From Deltaproteobacteria bacterium (GTDB lineage: Bacteria; Desulfobacterota; Desulfobaccia; Desulfobaccales; Desulfobaccaceae), in NCBI GenBank assembly GCA_019309545.1, contig JAFDGA010000004.1, positions 62,001 through 126,000 on the forward strand: 64,000 nt of DNA, written 5' to 3'. Both the position numbers and the translations under genes were made by a program. Shown in pieces: positions 42,161 through 51,865 of this stretch (positions are counted from its first letter, which is position 1; each line of letters starts with the position of its first letter). The notes under the pieces are model-generated. The model made no database searches, was not told where the DNA came from, and saw only the letters and a list, made by a program, of their open reading frames with translations.

Positions 42161-43111
42161 TCATTTCGAAGAAGGCTGCGCAACCCGGCTGCGTGGATAA
42201 AAATAAAAACCCTGATGATGATGCACACTATAAGAGATCAGCCCCCGATTTTTCAATTGGTTCAATCTTTTCAGGACCTCCGGCAAGGGCAGGGCCAGGA
42301 TTTCCGCCAGATTCTGGGCGGTCATCGGCCGCCGGGCCAGGGTCTCCAGGAAGTCCGCATCCGATAAAGCAAGTTTGGCGTGGGTGGCGGGGTCGAATTC
42401 CGCGATGACTTCCACCCCTTCTCCCAAAAAGGCCGCCGCTGCCCTCAGTTGCTCGGGGCTCAAGGGGACTGCATAGTCCTCCACCACCGGGCGCACCGCG
42501 GTATTGAGTTGCACCCGCTCAGGTCTCAGGCGGGCGATAACGTGCCGCAGTTTTTCCAGTTCCGCCTGATCGTCATTAATACCCCGGAGGAGCAAAATCT
42601 CCAGCCAGATCTGGCCCTGAAAAGCCTTCCGGAAAGCCTCCTGCCCGGCGATGATTTGTTCCAGTTCCAGACCCGCCACCGGTCGGTTAATGGCCCGATA
42701 AATTCCTGGCGAGGCCGAATCCAGGGAGGGCAGCACCAGGTCAGCCTGAAGCAGGTCCTCCCGCACTTCCGGCAGGAAAAAGAGAGAGCCATTGGTCAAT
42801 ACCGCCACCGGCACCCGGGTTATCCGCTTAACCGCCTTGATAATTTCTCCCAGGCCGACATTGAGTGTCGGCTCCCCAGAGCCCGCCAGGGTGACATAGT
42901 CCGGCAAGATCTCGGCCTGTTTAAAATAGAATTGTAATTCCTGGATGATCACTGCCGCCGGGTGATACTCTCGCCGCTCCATGGTTTTGTGGACAGTCCG
43001 CCCCAATTCGCAATAAATGCAATCAAAAGTACAGGTTTTTAAAGGCACCAGATCCACCCCCAGAGATAGGCCCAGACGGCGGGACGGCACCGGCCCGAAA
43101 ATGTATTCCAT
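42161..43111 (-). CDS. radical SAM protein (COG0731-like) with C-terminal winged-helix part
   Basis: 316 residues. It starts MEYIFGPVPSRRLGLSLGVD, typical of the family, followed by the SAM [4Fe-4S] motif CTFDCIYC (Cys-x3-Cys-x2-Cys). LAGSGEPTLN supplies the glycine-rich SAM contact. The C-terminal 90 residues (MTAQNLAEILALPLPEVLKRLNQL-type) look like a winged helix. Substrate unknown; relatives include wyosine-type tRNA enzymes, but similarity is only general. A 57-residue gene ends 18 bp upstream on the same strand and is probably in the same operon. Confidence 0.88.
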   Translation of the reverse strand: MEYIFGPVPSRRLGLSLGVDLVPLKTCTFDCIYCELGRTVHKTMERREYHPAAVIIQELQFYFKQAEILPDYVTLAGSGEPTLNVGLGEIIKAVKRITRVPVAVLTNGSLFFLPEVREDLLQADLVLPSLDSASPGIYRAINRPVAGLELEQIIAGQEAFRKAFQGQIWLEILLLRGINDDQAELEKLRHVIARLRPERVQLNTAVRPVVEDYAVPLSPEQLRAAAAFLGEGVEVIAEFDPATHAKLALSDADFLETLARRPMTAQNLAEILALPLPEVLKRLNQLKNRGLISYSVHHHQGFYFYPRSRVAQPSSK

Positions 43112-43129
43112 TTTATCCTATCCGTTAAT

Positions 43130-43303
43130 CTAAAAACATCCCAGTTGACACTGGATAATTTTGATCTCCAATTCGTTCAATAATTCCCCTAAACGCTGGC
43201 GGGTTAGGCCACATTCCTCCGCCAATTGAAAAGCTCGGGCGCAGGCAATTTTGCCTTCCGGAGCCGCCGCCCTGATCTTTCCCTTCAATTCTTCATCGTG
43301 CAT
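43130..43303 (-). CDS. 57-residue conserved small protein ending CQLGCF
   Basis: Begins MHDEELKGKIRAAAPEGKIA and ends with IKIIQCQLGCF. The middle (LAEECGLTRQRLGELLNELE) looks like a helix-turn-helix. From memory, similar proteins of this size ending CQLGCF occur in Desulfobacterota and Geobacter-like genomes; I cannot check that here. The two terminal cysteines plus one near residue 21 could bind metal. It is the first gene before the radical SAM gene (18-bp gap), so it may be a carrier, regulator or substrate peptide for it. A gggag site lies about 12 bases before the ATG. Confidence 0.75.
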   Translation of the reverse strand: MHDEELKGKIRAAAPEGKIACARAFQLAEECGLTRQRLGELLNELEIKIIQCQLGCF

Positions 43304-43529
43304 AACATTCTTTGCTCCCTAATTCTTCTTTGGGATTAGAGGGCTATTTCGATGATGCAGCAGTTGGTTTTTATTCCAATGTGGTATTATATACCATATA
43401 GACTAGAGAAAGCTAAAAAGCAAGGCAGAATGAAAGCCCCCTTTTACTTGAGGCCATTAAAGCCATGGAGCTCATCGGCAATCCCCCTGCCCCTTGCCTA
43501 ACCCAGGCGCCACTTTTTTAGGTGAAATT

Positions 43530-43957
43530 ATGTCCAGAATGATATCAGATTTAAAACGTTATTTTAATGACTTGGTTCCGTCTCGGGATGAGCTCCTGGT
43601 GGAATTGGAGCAGGAGACCGAACAGGAGAAAATACCGATTGTCGGGCCGGCTTGGGAAACCGAATTGAAGTCCGAGTGGGAGAGGCAATCGGCCTGATGG
43701 CTGGCCTGAACGAGCCGTTTGACCTGATCTTTATGGAAATTGACAAAGAGGGTTACCTTCCGGCCCGGCCTCATTGTTTACGGCTGCTCAGGGTGGGCGG
43801 GTTGCTGGTCACCGATAACGTCGGCTTCCAGAGTTCGGTGGCCTTCAGCCAGGAGGTGTTTTCCCATCCCCGGTGGCGGTCGGTTCAGCTTCTGTCCTTT
43901 CTGCCCGGCCATTCACCCGAGGAAGATGGCTTGTGCCTGGCCCTGCGGCTGAAATAA
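43530..43957 (+). pseudogene. SAM-dependent O-methyltransferase (family 3), internally deleted and frameshifted
   Basis: The left piece (43530 to about 43647) encodes the start of a COG4122 O-methyltransferase: LKRYFNDLVPSRDELL and EQEKIPIVGP. The right piece continues in another frame from about 43646: AGLGNRIEVRVGEAIGL, FDLIFMEIDKEGY and LRVGGLLVTDNV. The segment that should lie between, about 60 residues with the glycine-rich SAM-binding loop, is absent. The join is at a gtcgggccggcttggg stretch. With the loop lost and the frame broken the product cannot be active. An aggtga ribosome site before the ATG survives. Confidence 0.85.
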
Positions 43958-45343
<1,386 letters not shown>

Positions 45344-45357
45344 ACATTATTAATCGG

Positions 45358-45440
45358 AGCATTAAACAGTTTAATTTGAAGGTAGGGCCAGGGACTGCCG
45401 CACCCCATCCATCCTTCCAGCTCCCCCTATCCCCTTTTAG
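45358..45440. repeat. diverged copy of dispersed GC-rich repeat
   Basis: Starts agcattaaacagtttaattt then gaaggtagggccaggg, and continues with ccatccttccagctccccct. The order of blocks is the same as in the clear copies (compare agctcccctcccaac at about 62737). It lies between the convergent eno and LEA14-type genes. Confidence 0.65.
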
Positions 45441-45464
45441 GGATGCTTTGGGGTCGTTGGCCGT

Positions 45465-45995
45465 TTAGGTCTGGGGTCTAAAAAACTCTTGGAGTCTGCC
45501 CCATCCCTCCTTCTCGGTAATCTGACCTTGGAATCGGAAAGGCAGCTTTAATAATCCTGGCCCGGGACCGAGCCGGAAGCTGCCGGCGATCTCATAAGCG
45601 ATTTTCCGCTTTTGGAAAAGGCCGCGCAATACTTTAGGGATGACGGGCAATTTGATCAGCATCGGCACCACGACTTTTCCCCGTCCCCGGGCCGGCAGCT
45701 TGAGGGCTTCCAGACTCTCCCCCTGAACCATGCGCTGACCCTCAAGCCACAGCTCATAATCAAAACCCTTGATATTGATGGGCTGCGGGTTGGGGTTCTC
45801 TATAAGGAGGGTGCAGGCCAGCGGCCAATCCTCGGACGCGGGGGGATTGACGGTGATCGCTTTGAGGCTCACCAGAGGCGGCTTCAGATCTCCGGTGGCC
45901 AACTGGTGGATCCCGCATCCGGCGAGCCCAACCAACCCTGCCAGCACCCCGCCCAACAAGCAACTAATACTCATAATGGATATTTTTTTTGACAT
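45465..45995 (-). CDS. LEA14/WHy-domain lipoprotein
   Basis: 176 residues. A lipoprotein signal ends in lipobox LAGC (Cys at about residue 27). The mature part is a water-stress/hypersensitive-response (LEA type 2) beta-sandwich, recognisable by LLIENPNPQPINIKGFDYELWLEG. Such proteins are common in anaerobic Desulfobacterota, are membrane-anchored and have no enzymatic motif; a stress or envelope role is inferred. It is divergent from the PagL-like gene, 54 bp away. Confidence 0.85.
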   Translation of the reverse strand: MSKKISIMSISCLLGGVLAGLVGLAGCGIHQLATGDLKPPLVSLKAITVNPPASEDWPLACTLLIENPNPQPINIKGFDYELWLEGQRMVQGESLEALKLPARGRGKVVVPMLIKLPVIPKVLRGLFQKRKIAYEIAGSFRLGPGPGLLKLPFRFQGQITEKEGWGRLQEFFRPQT

Positions 45996-46049
45996 TATTA
46001 GTCCTTGGTGGTAGCCTGGATTTACTCTGTCAATTTAAGGAGGCAAATA

Positions 46050-46646
46050 ATGTTTAAGTGCCTGAAAAGGTTGATGGTAGTGATATGCCTGGTTGGCATG
46101 CTATTTGTACCAGAATTTACTGTCCCTCGGGCTGGGGCCGCGGATTTCAATTACGCCGAACTGACCCGGGAGTGTGGTCTGCGCTTCGGCTGGGGGCGTT
46201 CCTTCGGGACCAAAGAAATTATCGATATTTACACCCTGTTGCCCCGCTGGGGCCTCTTCCTGACCCGGGCCGACAATCCTTACCTGGGTAAGCTGCGCAT
46301 TTCCCTGTTAATCGAAGGCGTTATCAGCTATGCTGACGCTCTCCATGACGGCTGGGAGGCTGGCTTTACCCCGCTGCTAAAATTTACCTATCCCTTGGGT
46401 AATAAGGTGCTGGTTTACCTGGAAGGGGGGGCCGGGATCATTTTCGAAAATATTGACAGCGAAGCCTTTGCCCATACCTTTAATTTCAGTCCCCAAGCCG
46501 GGGTTGGTGTAGATTTCCATCTCACCGGGGGCTATGCCCTGACTCTGGCGTACCGTTTTCGCCACTCGTCCAACGCCTCTCTCTACAGCGACAACCCAAG
46601 CTTTGATGTCAATTTTGTTCATATCGGTCTAGCCTACTATTACTGA
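46050..46646 (+). CDS. PagL-like lipid A 3-O-deacylase (acyloxyacyl hydrolase)
   Basis: Outer-membrane beta-barrel, 198 residues. A signal peptide covers about residues 1-29, ending PRAGAADF. The catalytic His-x-Ser of PagL is in YRFRHSSNASLYSDNP near the C-terminus, and the final residues HIGLAYYY have the aromatic ending of outer-membrane barrels. It would trim the 3-O-acyl chain of lipid A, which implies an LPS-bearing outer membrane. The start at 46050 is set by aaggaggc; an earlier GTG adds non-signal residues. Confidence 0.85.
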   Translation: MFKCLKRLMVVICLVGMLFVPEFTVPRAGAADFNYAELTRECGLRFGWGRSFGTKEIIDIYTLLPRWGLFLTRADNPYLGKLRISLLIEGVISYADALHDGWEAGFTPLLKFTYPLGNKVLVYLEGGAGIIFENIDSEAFAHTFNFSPQAGVGVDFHLTGGYALTLAYRFRHSSNASLYSDNPSFDVNFVHIGLAYYY

Positions 46647-46733
46647 AATCATTTATGCAAGTAATACCTTCCATTGACAGAGGAAAACTATTTTGAATCA
46701 CCCCTCGTTTAAAACCCCGGGCTAAAATAAAAT

Positions 46734-46763
46734 TTGACAAATCATAGTAATTAGTATTATAAA
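46734..46763 (+). promoter_or_regulatory. sigma70-type promoter and candidate Fur/PerR operator
   Basis: TTGACA at 46734-46739, an 18-base spacer and TATAAA at 46758-46763, directly before the Fur-family gene. The spacer and -10 overlap ATAGTAATTAGTATTAT (46744-46760), a partly palindromic A/T-rich stretch (six of eight pairs) of the kind bound by PerR/Fur proteins, so the gene may repress itself. Confidence 0.55.
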
Positions 46764-46780
46764 ATAGAAATTAAACTATT

Positions 46781-47257
46781 ATGACTATAAATGCCATAAT
46801 TAATAGATTGAAGGAGTGCCGTATTTCGGTTACTCCCCAACGGTTGGCGATTTTGCGGGCTATCCTTGCCCATCGTGACCATCCCAGTGCTGAGGTTCTT
46901 TACGACGAAGTACGACAGACCTTGCCCACGATCTCCTTTAACACGGTTTATAAAACTTTGGAGACATTTTGCCAAAAAGGTTTGATATTTAAAATCAATC
47001 CGTTGCATGAGGTAGCCCGTTACGATGGCAATCTTCATCCTCATGCCCACTTGGTCTGTTCTCGCTGCTTCCGGATAGAGGATGTCGATTGGGAATGGCC
47101 GAAGGAACTTCCATATCCAGAGGGCCTTGATGGCCCGTTCAAGGTTGAAAGGGTGTCAATCCAGTTCCTGGGAATATGTTCGGCCTGCCAACAGGAACTG
47201 GAATCCATGGCCTCTGAGCAAGGCAAAAAGAGCTTCGGGTCAGCTTCGGCAAGTTGA
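46781..47257 (+). CDS. Fur/PerR-family metal-dependent transcriptional regulator
   Basis: 158 residues: N-terminal winged helix (RISVTPQRLAILRAILAHRD ... ISFNTVYKTLETF), then the metal-binding and dimerisation half. HPHAHLVCSRC and GICSAC supply the two Cys-x2-Cys pairs of the structural zinc, and the histidines fit the regulatory site. The VTPQR...NTVYK pattern is closest to PerR-type peroxide sensors, but Fur cannot be excluded. A promoter with a possible autoregulatory palindrome lies upstream. The C-terminus is a polar, serine-rich tail. Confidence 0.92.
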   Translation: MTINAIINRLKECRISVTPQRLAILRAILAHRDHPSAEVLYDEVRQTLPTISFNTVYKTLETFCQKGLIFKINPLHEVARYDGNLHPHAHLVCSRCFRIEDVDWEWPKELPYPEGLDGPFKVERVSIQFLGICSACQQELESMASEQGKKSFGSASAS

Positions 47258-47354
47258 TCCCGGCGGCAAGGTTTCCGCTCAGACAGCGGGGAGAAAAGGC
47301 ATCGATCACCGTCAACCTGGATCAGTAGGGTGGGGCGGGCCTCAGATTGCCTAC

Positions 47355-48110
47355 TCAGCCCTTATTCCTTATCAAGCACTCCAGGGCCTGTCGCGCCGCA
47401 GCTTGGGCCGCCTGTTTTTTGGTCCTCCCCTGACCCCGGGCCAAAAACCGATTATCCAATCGAACTTCGACCTCAAAGTTTTTCGCATGGGCTGGGCCCG
47501 CTTCGCTCACCACCTGATAGTTGGGAACTAGTTTAAAATATTTTTGGGTATATTCCTGTAATCTGGTTCTGAAATCCTGAAGTAAATTCTGTTGTCCAGG
47601 CCAGACCAGGCGATCAGCGAATAAACGGGCGATTACTTGCCGGGCCGCCTTCAGGCCGCCATCCAGATAGATAGCCGCCAAAACCGCCTCCAAGGCATTA
47701 CCCAGGACCGACGGCTTTTTCCGTCCCGCCTGCTGCTCCTCTCCCCGACCCAGCAGCAGGCAGTTGCCTAGTTCCAGTTTTTGGGCAATCACGGCCAATT
47801 GTTTGGCATTAACCAGATAGGCCCGCCAGCGAGACAGGTCGCCTTCGCTGGCCTGAGGAAACTGTTCCATCAGCAGATCACTGATTACCAGGGCCAAAAC
47901 CGCGTCCCCTAAGAATTCCAGCCGTTCATTGCTCGTTCCAACCCCAGGATATTCATAGGCGTAGGAGCTATGGGTCAGTGCCTGATCCAGCCGGTGTAGG
48001 TCCTGAAACACGTATCCCACACGGTTTGCCAGGCTCAGTAAGGCCTGACGGCGATCTGGAGAAAGCTCATGACCAGGGGTTACCGAATTTATCTGAGTCA
48101 TTAGTTGCAA
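47355..48110 (-). CDS. rnc: ribonuclease III
   Basis: Double-strand-specific endonuclease for rRNA processing, 251 residues. The catalytic helix is NERLEFLGDAVLALV, with the second acidic site in NALEAVLAAIYLDGG, and a C-terminal double-stranded-RNA-binding domain ends with the Lys/Ala pattern TKKQAAQAAARQALE. Its start overlaps the 3' end of the ADP-ribosylglycohydrolase gene by 10 bp, so translation may be coupled. era, usually next to rnc, is not here. Confidence 0.97.
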   Translation of the reverse strand: MQLMTQINSVTPGHELSPDRRQALLSLANRVGYVFQDLHRLDQALTHSSYAYEYPGVGTSNERLEFLGDAVLALVISDLLMEQFPQASEGDLSRWRAYLVNAKQLAVIAQKLELGNCLLLGRGEEQQAGRKKPSVLGNALEAVLAAIYLDGGLKAARQVIARLFADRLVWPGQQNLLQDFRTRLQEYTQKYFKLVPNYQVVSEAGPAHAKNFEVEVRLDNRFLARGQGRTKKQAAQAAARQALECLIRNKG

Positions 48111-49090
48111 TGGCCTTTTTGACTCAAACGGTGAATTAAGCGCTGGGCTGCCAAGTCAGCCTGCGTCAAGAGAAACTCCCGACCCTGGGGGCCGGATTCC
48201 AGAATGGCCAGCCATTCCGTCGGGAGGCAGGAATAACCATAATAGGCTCCAGCCAGAGATCCCGCCATCGCCCCCAAGGTATCAGTATCGCCACCCAGGT
48301 TGACGGCCAGCTCTATGGCCGGTCGCGGCTCCCGGGTCCACAAAAAGGCCCCTAAGGCTGGCGGCACGGCCTCGATGGACCGGACATCACACCGGTAGGC
48401 TTGCCGCAGTGCCTGTCGCTGACTTTCCCGATCATTACCTGGCGAGTGCCTTAAGGACTCCAAGCGCTCGGCGAACTGGGGGCACAGGTCGGCAATCTGG
48501 GCTTGGATTATGCTGATAAACCGGTCTACTTCCAGGGGCCAGCCCTGGCAGCCGGCCTCCAGGGCCAAGGCCACGCCGGTGGCCTGAGCTACCGCTCCGG
48601 CCTGGGCCTCGGGATGTTTATGGGTGATCAGACAGGAAAGCAGGGCCTTTTCTTTGACGCGGACCAGGTCATCAAAGTAAAAAGCCCCTAACGGCCCGAT
48701 GCGCATGGCACTGCCATTGCCGAAACTATCGGTGCCCACCTCCTGCCAGGGTTCACCCTGGCGCAGACGTTGCATAATTCCGGAGATACGGCCACCATAG
48801 CCCCGCGCCGGGTGATAATTGGCGACAAAGCGCTGGGCGCAGACTTCCGGGTCAAAATCACCCACCATCACCAGGGTCTCCAGGATACCCACCATCATCT
48901 CGGTGTCATCGGTGTAGGCCCCGGCTGGTTGCCAGCCCTCCACCATCCGATCCAACCAGCCATACGTAGCCTGAATCAGAGGCGCGGGCCAGCCTTCCAC
49001 CCCTTGGCCCAGGGCATCCCCCAAGGCCGTGCCCAAGACACTGCCAATGAAGCCGTCTGCCAGATGCGAGCAATATCCCTTAATGGTCAT
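48101..49090 (-). CDS. ADP-ribosylglycohydrolase-family protein (DraG/ARH type)
   Basis: Hydrolyses ADP-ribose from proteins or small molecules using two magnesium ions. The 329 residues show ALGDALGQ, the metal-binding TDDTEMMVG (about residue 55) and the C-terminal GGDTDTLGAMAGSLAGAYYG. A DraG role in nitrogenase control needs a draT gene, which is not seen. The ATG at 49090 is chosen because the family starts close to ALGDALG; the longer frame to 49273 adds an unrelated lead. It overlaps rnc. Confidence 0.92.
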   Translation of the reverse strand: MTIKGYCSHLADGFIGSVLGTALGDALGQGVEGWPAPLIQATYGWLDRMVEGWQPAGAYTDDTEMMVGILETLVMVGDFDPEVCAQRFVANYHPARGYGGRISGIMQRLRQGEPWQEVGTDSFGNGSAMRIGPLGAFYFDDLVRVKEKALLSCLITHKHPEAQAGAVAQATGVALALEAGCQGWPLEVDRFISIIQAQIADLCPQFAERLESLRHSPGNDRESQRQALRQAYRCDVRSIEAVPPALGAFLWTREPRPAIELAVNLGGDTDTLGAMAGSLAGAYYGYSCLPTEWLAILESGPQGREFLLTQADLAAQRLIHRLSQKGHCN

Positions 49091-49580
49091 GATGGCGTAA
49101 TCTCCAAAATTTATGTTACCAAAAAAAAGGGTGTTCACAAAGTTATTGCTGGTCCCCAAAGCCAAAAAATAGCCCTCGGCAAATCTTCCTGGAGCTTTCC
49201 AGCTAGAAGAAGTGAATTTTTTTACTTGAATAACTGTCCGATAATAATATTTAATTTTGAACTCCCCGAACAAACATCACCTAAAAAGGGTTGACATCCA
49301 GCCGAACTTCTACTAAGGTTGACAAAATTTTCAGGGCTGATAAAGTTGCACCCTCTCGTTAGCCTAACTAATTGATTTAATCACTAAATTTTATCTAAGT
49401 CGATAACCACCGTCTATCCGGAAACCAATTATTTGTTTCCCTTGCTGGGACGGTTGGGATGAGGGTAAAAAAATATCAAACAATTTAATACATTACGCTT
49501 AATCTCTTCCGGTTGCTTTGAGACAGACTCCGGATGACTACTAACCAGACCCGATCCATGGTTAACCAGGAAGGAGGTCG
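49091..49580. other. 490-bp intergenic region, nothing firmly identified
   Basis: Spacer between the divergent ADP-ribosylglycohydrolase and NlpC/P60 genes, AT-rich. It contains two TTGACA-like hexamers (about 49291 and 49318) without matching -10 boxes. It must hold both promoters and a long leader for the endopeptidase gene. No ORF, repeat or riboswitch can be supported. Confidence 0.4.
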
Positions 49581-50435
49581 ATGATGGTATGCCGTCTAGT
49601 TATCAGCCTCTCTTTGGGACTGACGCTGGTTTTTTCCTCTTGTTTAATCAGCCAGGGCCAGGCCCAGTCAAGCAAAAAAAAGTCTGCGTCTTCCCAAATA
49701 AAAAAGAAATCTTCTAGTAGTAAAAAAGTCTCTCGTTGCCGCAAAAGTCGCCGGACGGCATATAAACGCTCGAAGCGCCGGTCATACCGGAGATATTCTC
49801 GTTCACGGTCATCATATCGGCGTTATTACCAGGGAGGGATTTGTGAGACTCCTCCGCTGATGAAAATTATCCCGCAACGGGATGGCAGTTTCTTGTTGGA
49901 ACCTTTATCTCCGAAAAAGGTGGGCGAGCCTACCGTCAACCCCAGAGCTAAAGATCAAAAAAAGCGTCGCCCTGGTGATGACGACTATTCTATGACCCAC
50001 CGTAAGAAAACCCCGATTTATCCCCGTTGGAGCTTCAGGGAGCTCGTTCTGGCCCTGGCCAAAAAATACCAGGGTGCACCTTATTCCCTGGGGGCCTCGC
50101 TAAAATATAGCGGAGCTACTGATTGTTCTGGATTTGTCCAATACATTTATCAAGGTTTTCGGATTGATCTGCCACGCACCAGCCGGGAGCAGGCTCAGGT
50201 AGGCAAAACCGTCACTCAGCGGCTTGATTTTTCCAGATTGTTACCCGGAGACCTGTTGTTTTTCCGGCGGGGCGGCGGGTATATAGGTCATTCCGGCATT
50301 TATATGGGCGAAGGCAAGATGATCCACGCTTCTAACCACCGCAAGGGGGTTACAGTTACGGATTTAAACCAGTCGTACTATATTAATACCTTTGTAGTGG
50401 CCAAGCGGGTGTTCGAGGTCCGGTATCCCAATTAA
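49581..50435 (+). CDS. NlpC/P60-family peptidoglycan endopeptidase
   Basis: Cell-wall hydrolase, 284 residues. A signal peptide covers about residues 1-30 (ending SQGQAQ). A Lys/Ser- and then Arg/Tyr-rich stretch (about 31-90) follows, which could bind wall polymers or nucleic acid. The C-terminal NlpC/P60 domain has the catalytic Cys in GATDCSGFVQYIYQG, the His in YIGHSGIYMG and the third polar residue in MIHASNH. The ribosome site aaggaggtcg is strong. It probably cuts cell-wall stem peptides during growth or division. Confidence 0.92.
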   Translation: MMVCRLVISLSLGLTLVFSSCLISQGQAQSSKKKSASSQIKKKSSSSKKVSRCRKSRRTAYKRSKRRSYRRYSRSRSSYRRYYQGGICETPPLMKIIPQRDGSFLLEPLSPKKVGEPTVNPRAKDQKKRRPGDDDYSMTHRKKTPIYPRWSFRELVLALAKKYQGAPYSLGASLKYSGATDCSGFVQYIYQGFRIDLPRTSREQAQVGKTVTQRLDFSRLLPGDLLFFRRGGGYIGHSGIYMGEGKMIHASNHRKGVTVTDLNQSYYINTFVVAKRVFEVRYPN

Positions 50436-50449
50436 CAATTTTTTCCATT

Positions 50450-50698
50450 GTGTCCCCCGCCTTACGGATGGGAAAGCCCCTGGTCGCAAACAGCATTACA
50501 CGATTCTGGGATCGGCTTATCTCCTGCTTCAAAAGGTCCCCACATCCGCCCACCCACTTGGGCGGCCAGAATATCCCTACTATCCTGGGAATCTGCGAGC
50601 GCTGCGGGGCAATGGTGATTCAGGGTTTACATCAGCAGACCGAAACCGGTTATCTTTGTCAGCGCTGTGCCGGTCAGGGGGATGAAACCAAAGAGTGA
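50450..50698 (+). CDS. small zinc-ribbon protein, 82 residues
   Basis: No known function. The C-terminal half carries a Cys4 knuckle, CERCGAMVIQGL ... CQRCAG. The N-terminal part is basic. The start is uncertain: GTG at 50450 or ATG at 50468. It begins 15 bp after the NlpC/P60 gene, so the two may be co-transcribed. Length and codon use are compatible with a real gene, but the evidence is moderate. Confidence 0.5.
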   Translation: MSPALRMGKPLVANSITRFWDRLISCFKRSPHPPTHLGGQNIPTILGICERCGAMVIQGLHQQTETGYLCQRCAGQGDETKE

Positions 50699-50823
50699 AA
50701 CCCGCGCGCAACTTTTCATGGTGGCTGGGCGGGTTGGTGGGAGGGCAAATTAGAGATGGCGGTCAATTCATTTTTCAGCTTAACATGTTGTCTTGGATGA
50801 TTTATCTCCCTTTCCTACCGATT

Positions 50824-51816
50824 TCATTTTAGACCAGCAATAAATTCCTTATCCTCCCCTAGCTTTTGCTCCCGGGCCCGAAGATAAACCGCCCACCCCA
50901 AGGCCAGATCCTGGATTATCAGTCCGGTAGAGTCAAATACCGTGATCTCCCGGGAATTTTCCCGCCCCGGTTTTTTGCCCGTCACCACCTCCCCCAGGCA
51001 CCCAAAAATCTGCTCCGGCCGGAGTTGGCCTTGGGCCAAAGGAACATTGATCTCTCCTGAATGCTGGGCTTGAGCCCAATCATCGATGATGATTTTGGCA
51101 TCTTGCAGAATGGCGGCCTCTAGTTCTTGTTTCCCGGCGGCATCAGCGCCAATGGCGTTGATATGGGTGCCGTCATTGATCCAGGCCCGCTGGATAACAG
51201 GGGTGGTATTGGGAGTAGTGGTAACCACCAACTCCTGATCCCGGACCGCGGCCTCGGCCGTTTCACTGGTGATGGCCCGGACCCCATATTGGGAAATGAT
51301 TTCATCCCGTAAGGCCCGAGCTCGGGCCGGAATAAGGTCATAAATGACTATCTCCTGAATGGCCAGCACCTTTAAGATAGCGGCCACCTGGGTGCGGGCC
51401 TGGGTCCCGGCCCCAATCAGTCCCAGGGTGACGGCTTCGGGGCGGGCCAGATACCTGGCCGCCAGTCCCCCCGCCGCCCCGGTCCGGAAATTAGTGATAT
51501 AGGTTCCATCCAGGTCAGCAATTTCCACCGCGTTATCCGGATTATTGAGTAAAATTTTGGCCATCACGGTGGGTAGCCCGTGTTGCGGATTATCGGGGTG
51601 GACATTGACCCATTTAAGGCCGCAAATTTCTCCGCTTTTTAAGGACAAGGCCCCATACATGGCCCGAAAATCGCCATGGGGCAATTTCAGATAAGACTTG
51701 GGGGGCATATTGACCCGGCCCTGACCATAGGCCTGAAAGGCTTCTTCCGCAGCTGCCAGCGCCAGTTCCATGTCCAGTATTTCCAAAACCTCGGCCCCGG
51801 TCAGTACCAGGCTCAT
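50824..51816 (-). CDS. ornithine cyclodeaminase/mu-crystallin-family NAD-dependent enzyme
   Basis: 330 residues with a Rossmann NAD site LGLIGAGTQARTQ (about residue 132) and the substrate-side segment PPKSYLKLPHGDFRAM. The family includes ornithine cyclodeaminase, alanine dehydrogenase and ketimine reductases; sequence alone does not choose between them. It lies 49 bp after the ade gene on the same strand. Confidence 0.88.
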   Translation of the reverse strand: MSLVLTGAEVLEILDMELALAAAEEAFQAYGQGRVNMPPKSYLKLPHGDFRAMYGALSLKSGEICGLKWVNVHPDNPQHGLPTVMAKILLNNPDNAVEIADLDGTYITNFRTGAAGGLAARYLARPEAVTLGLIGAGTQARTQVAAILKVLAIQEIVIYDLIPARARALRDEIISQYGVRAITSETAEAAVRDQELVVTTTPNTTPVIQRAWINDGTHINAIGADAAGKQELEAAILQDAKIIIDDWAQAQHSGEINVPLAQGQLRPEQIFGCLGEVVTGKKPGRENSREITVFDSTGLIIQDLALGWAVYLRAREQKLGEDKEFIAGLK

Positions 51817-51865
51817 ATGATCCTCCTGGAAGTATTGGTCAATATAATTGCCAACTTAAGTTGCG

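Noticed and set aside
43494-43697. 67-residue ORF taken as a separate small gene
   Set aside because: It is the broken N-terminal part of the O-methyltransferase pseudogene read past the frameshift.
49440-49580. Possible c-di-AMP (ydaO-type) riboswitch before the NlpC/P60 gene
   Set aside because: The gene context is right and acgcttaatc looks similar to one end of the motif, but the conserved internal blocks are not found.
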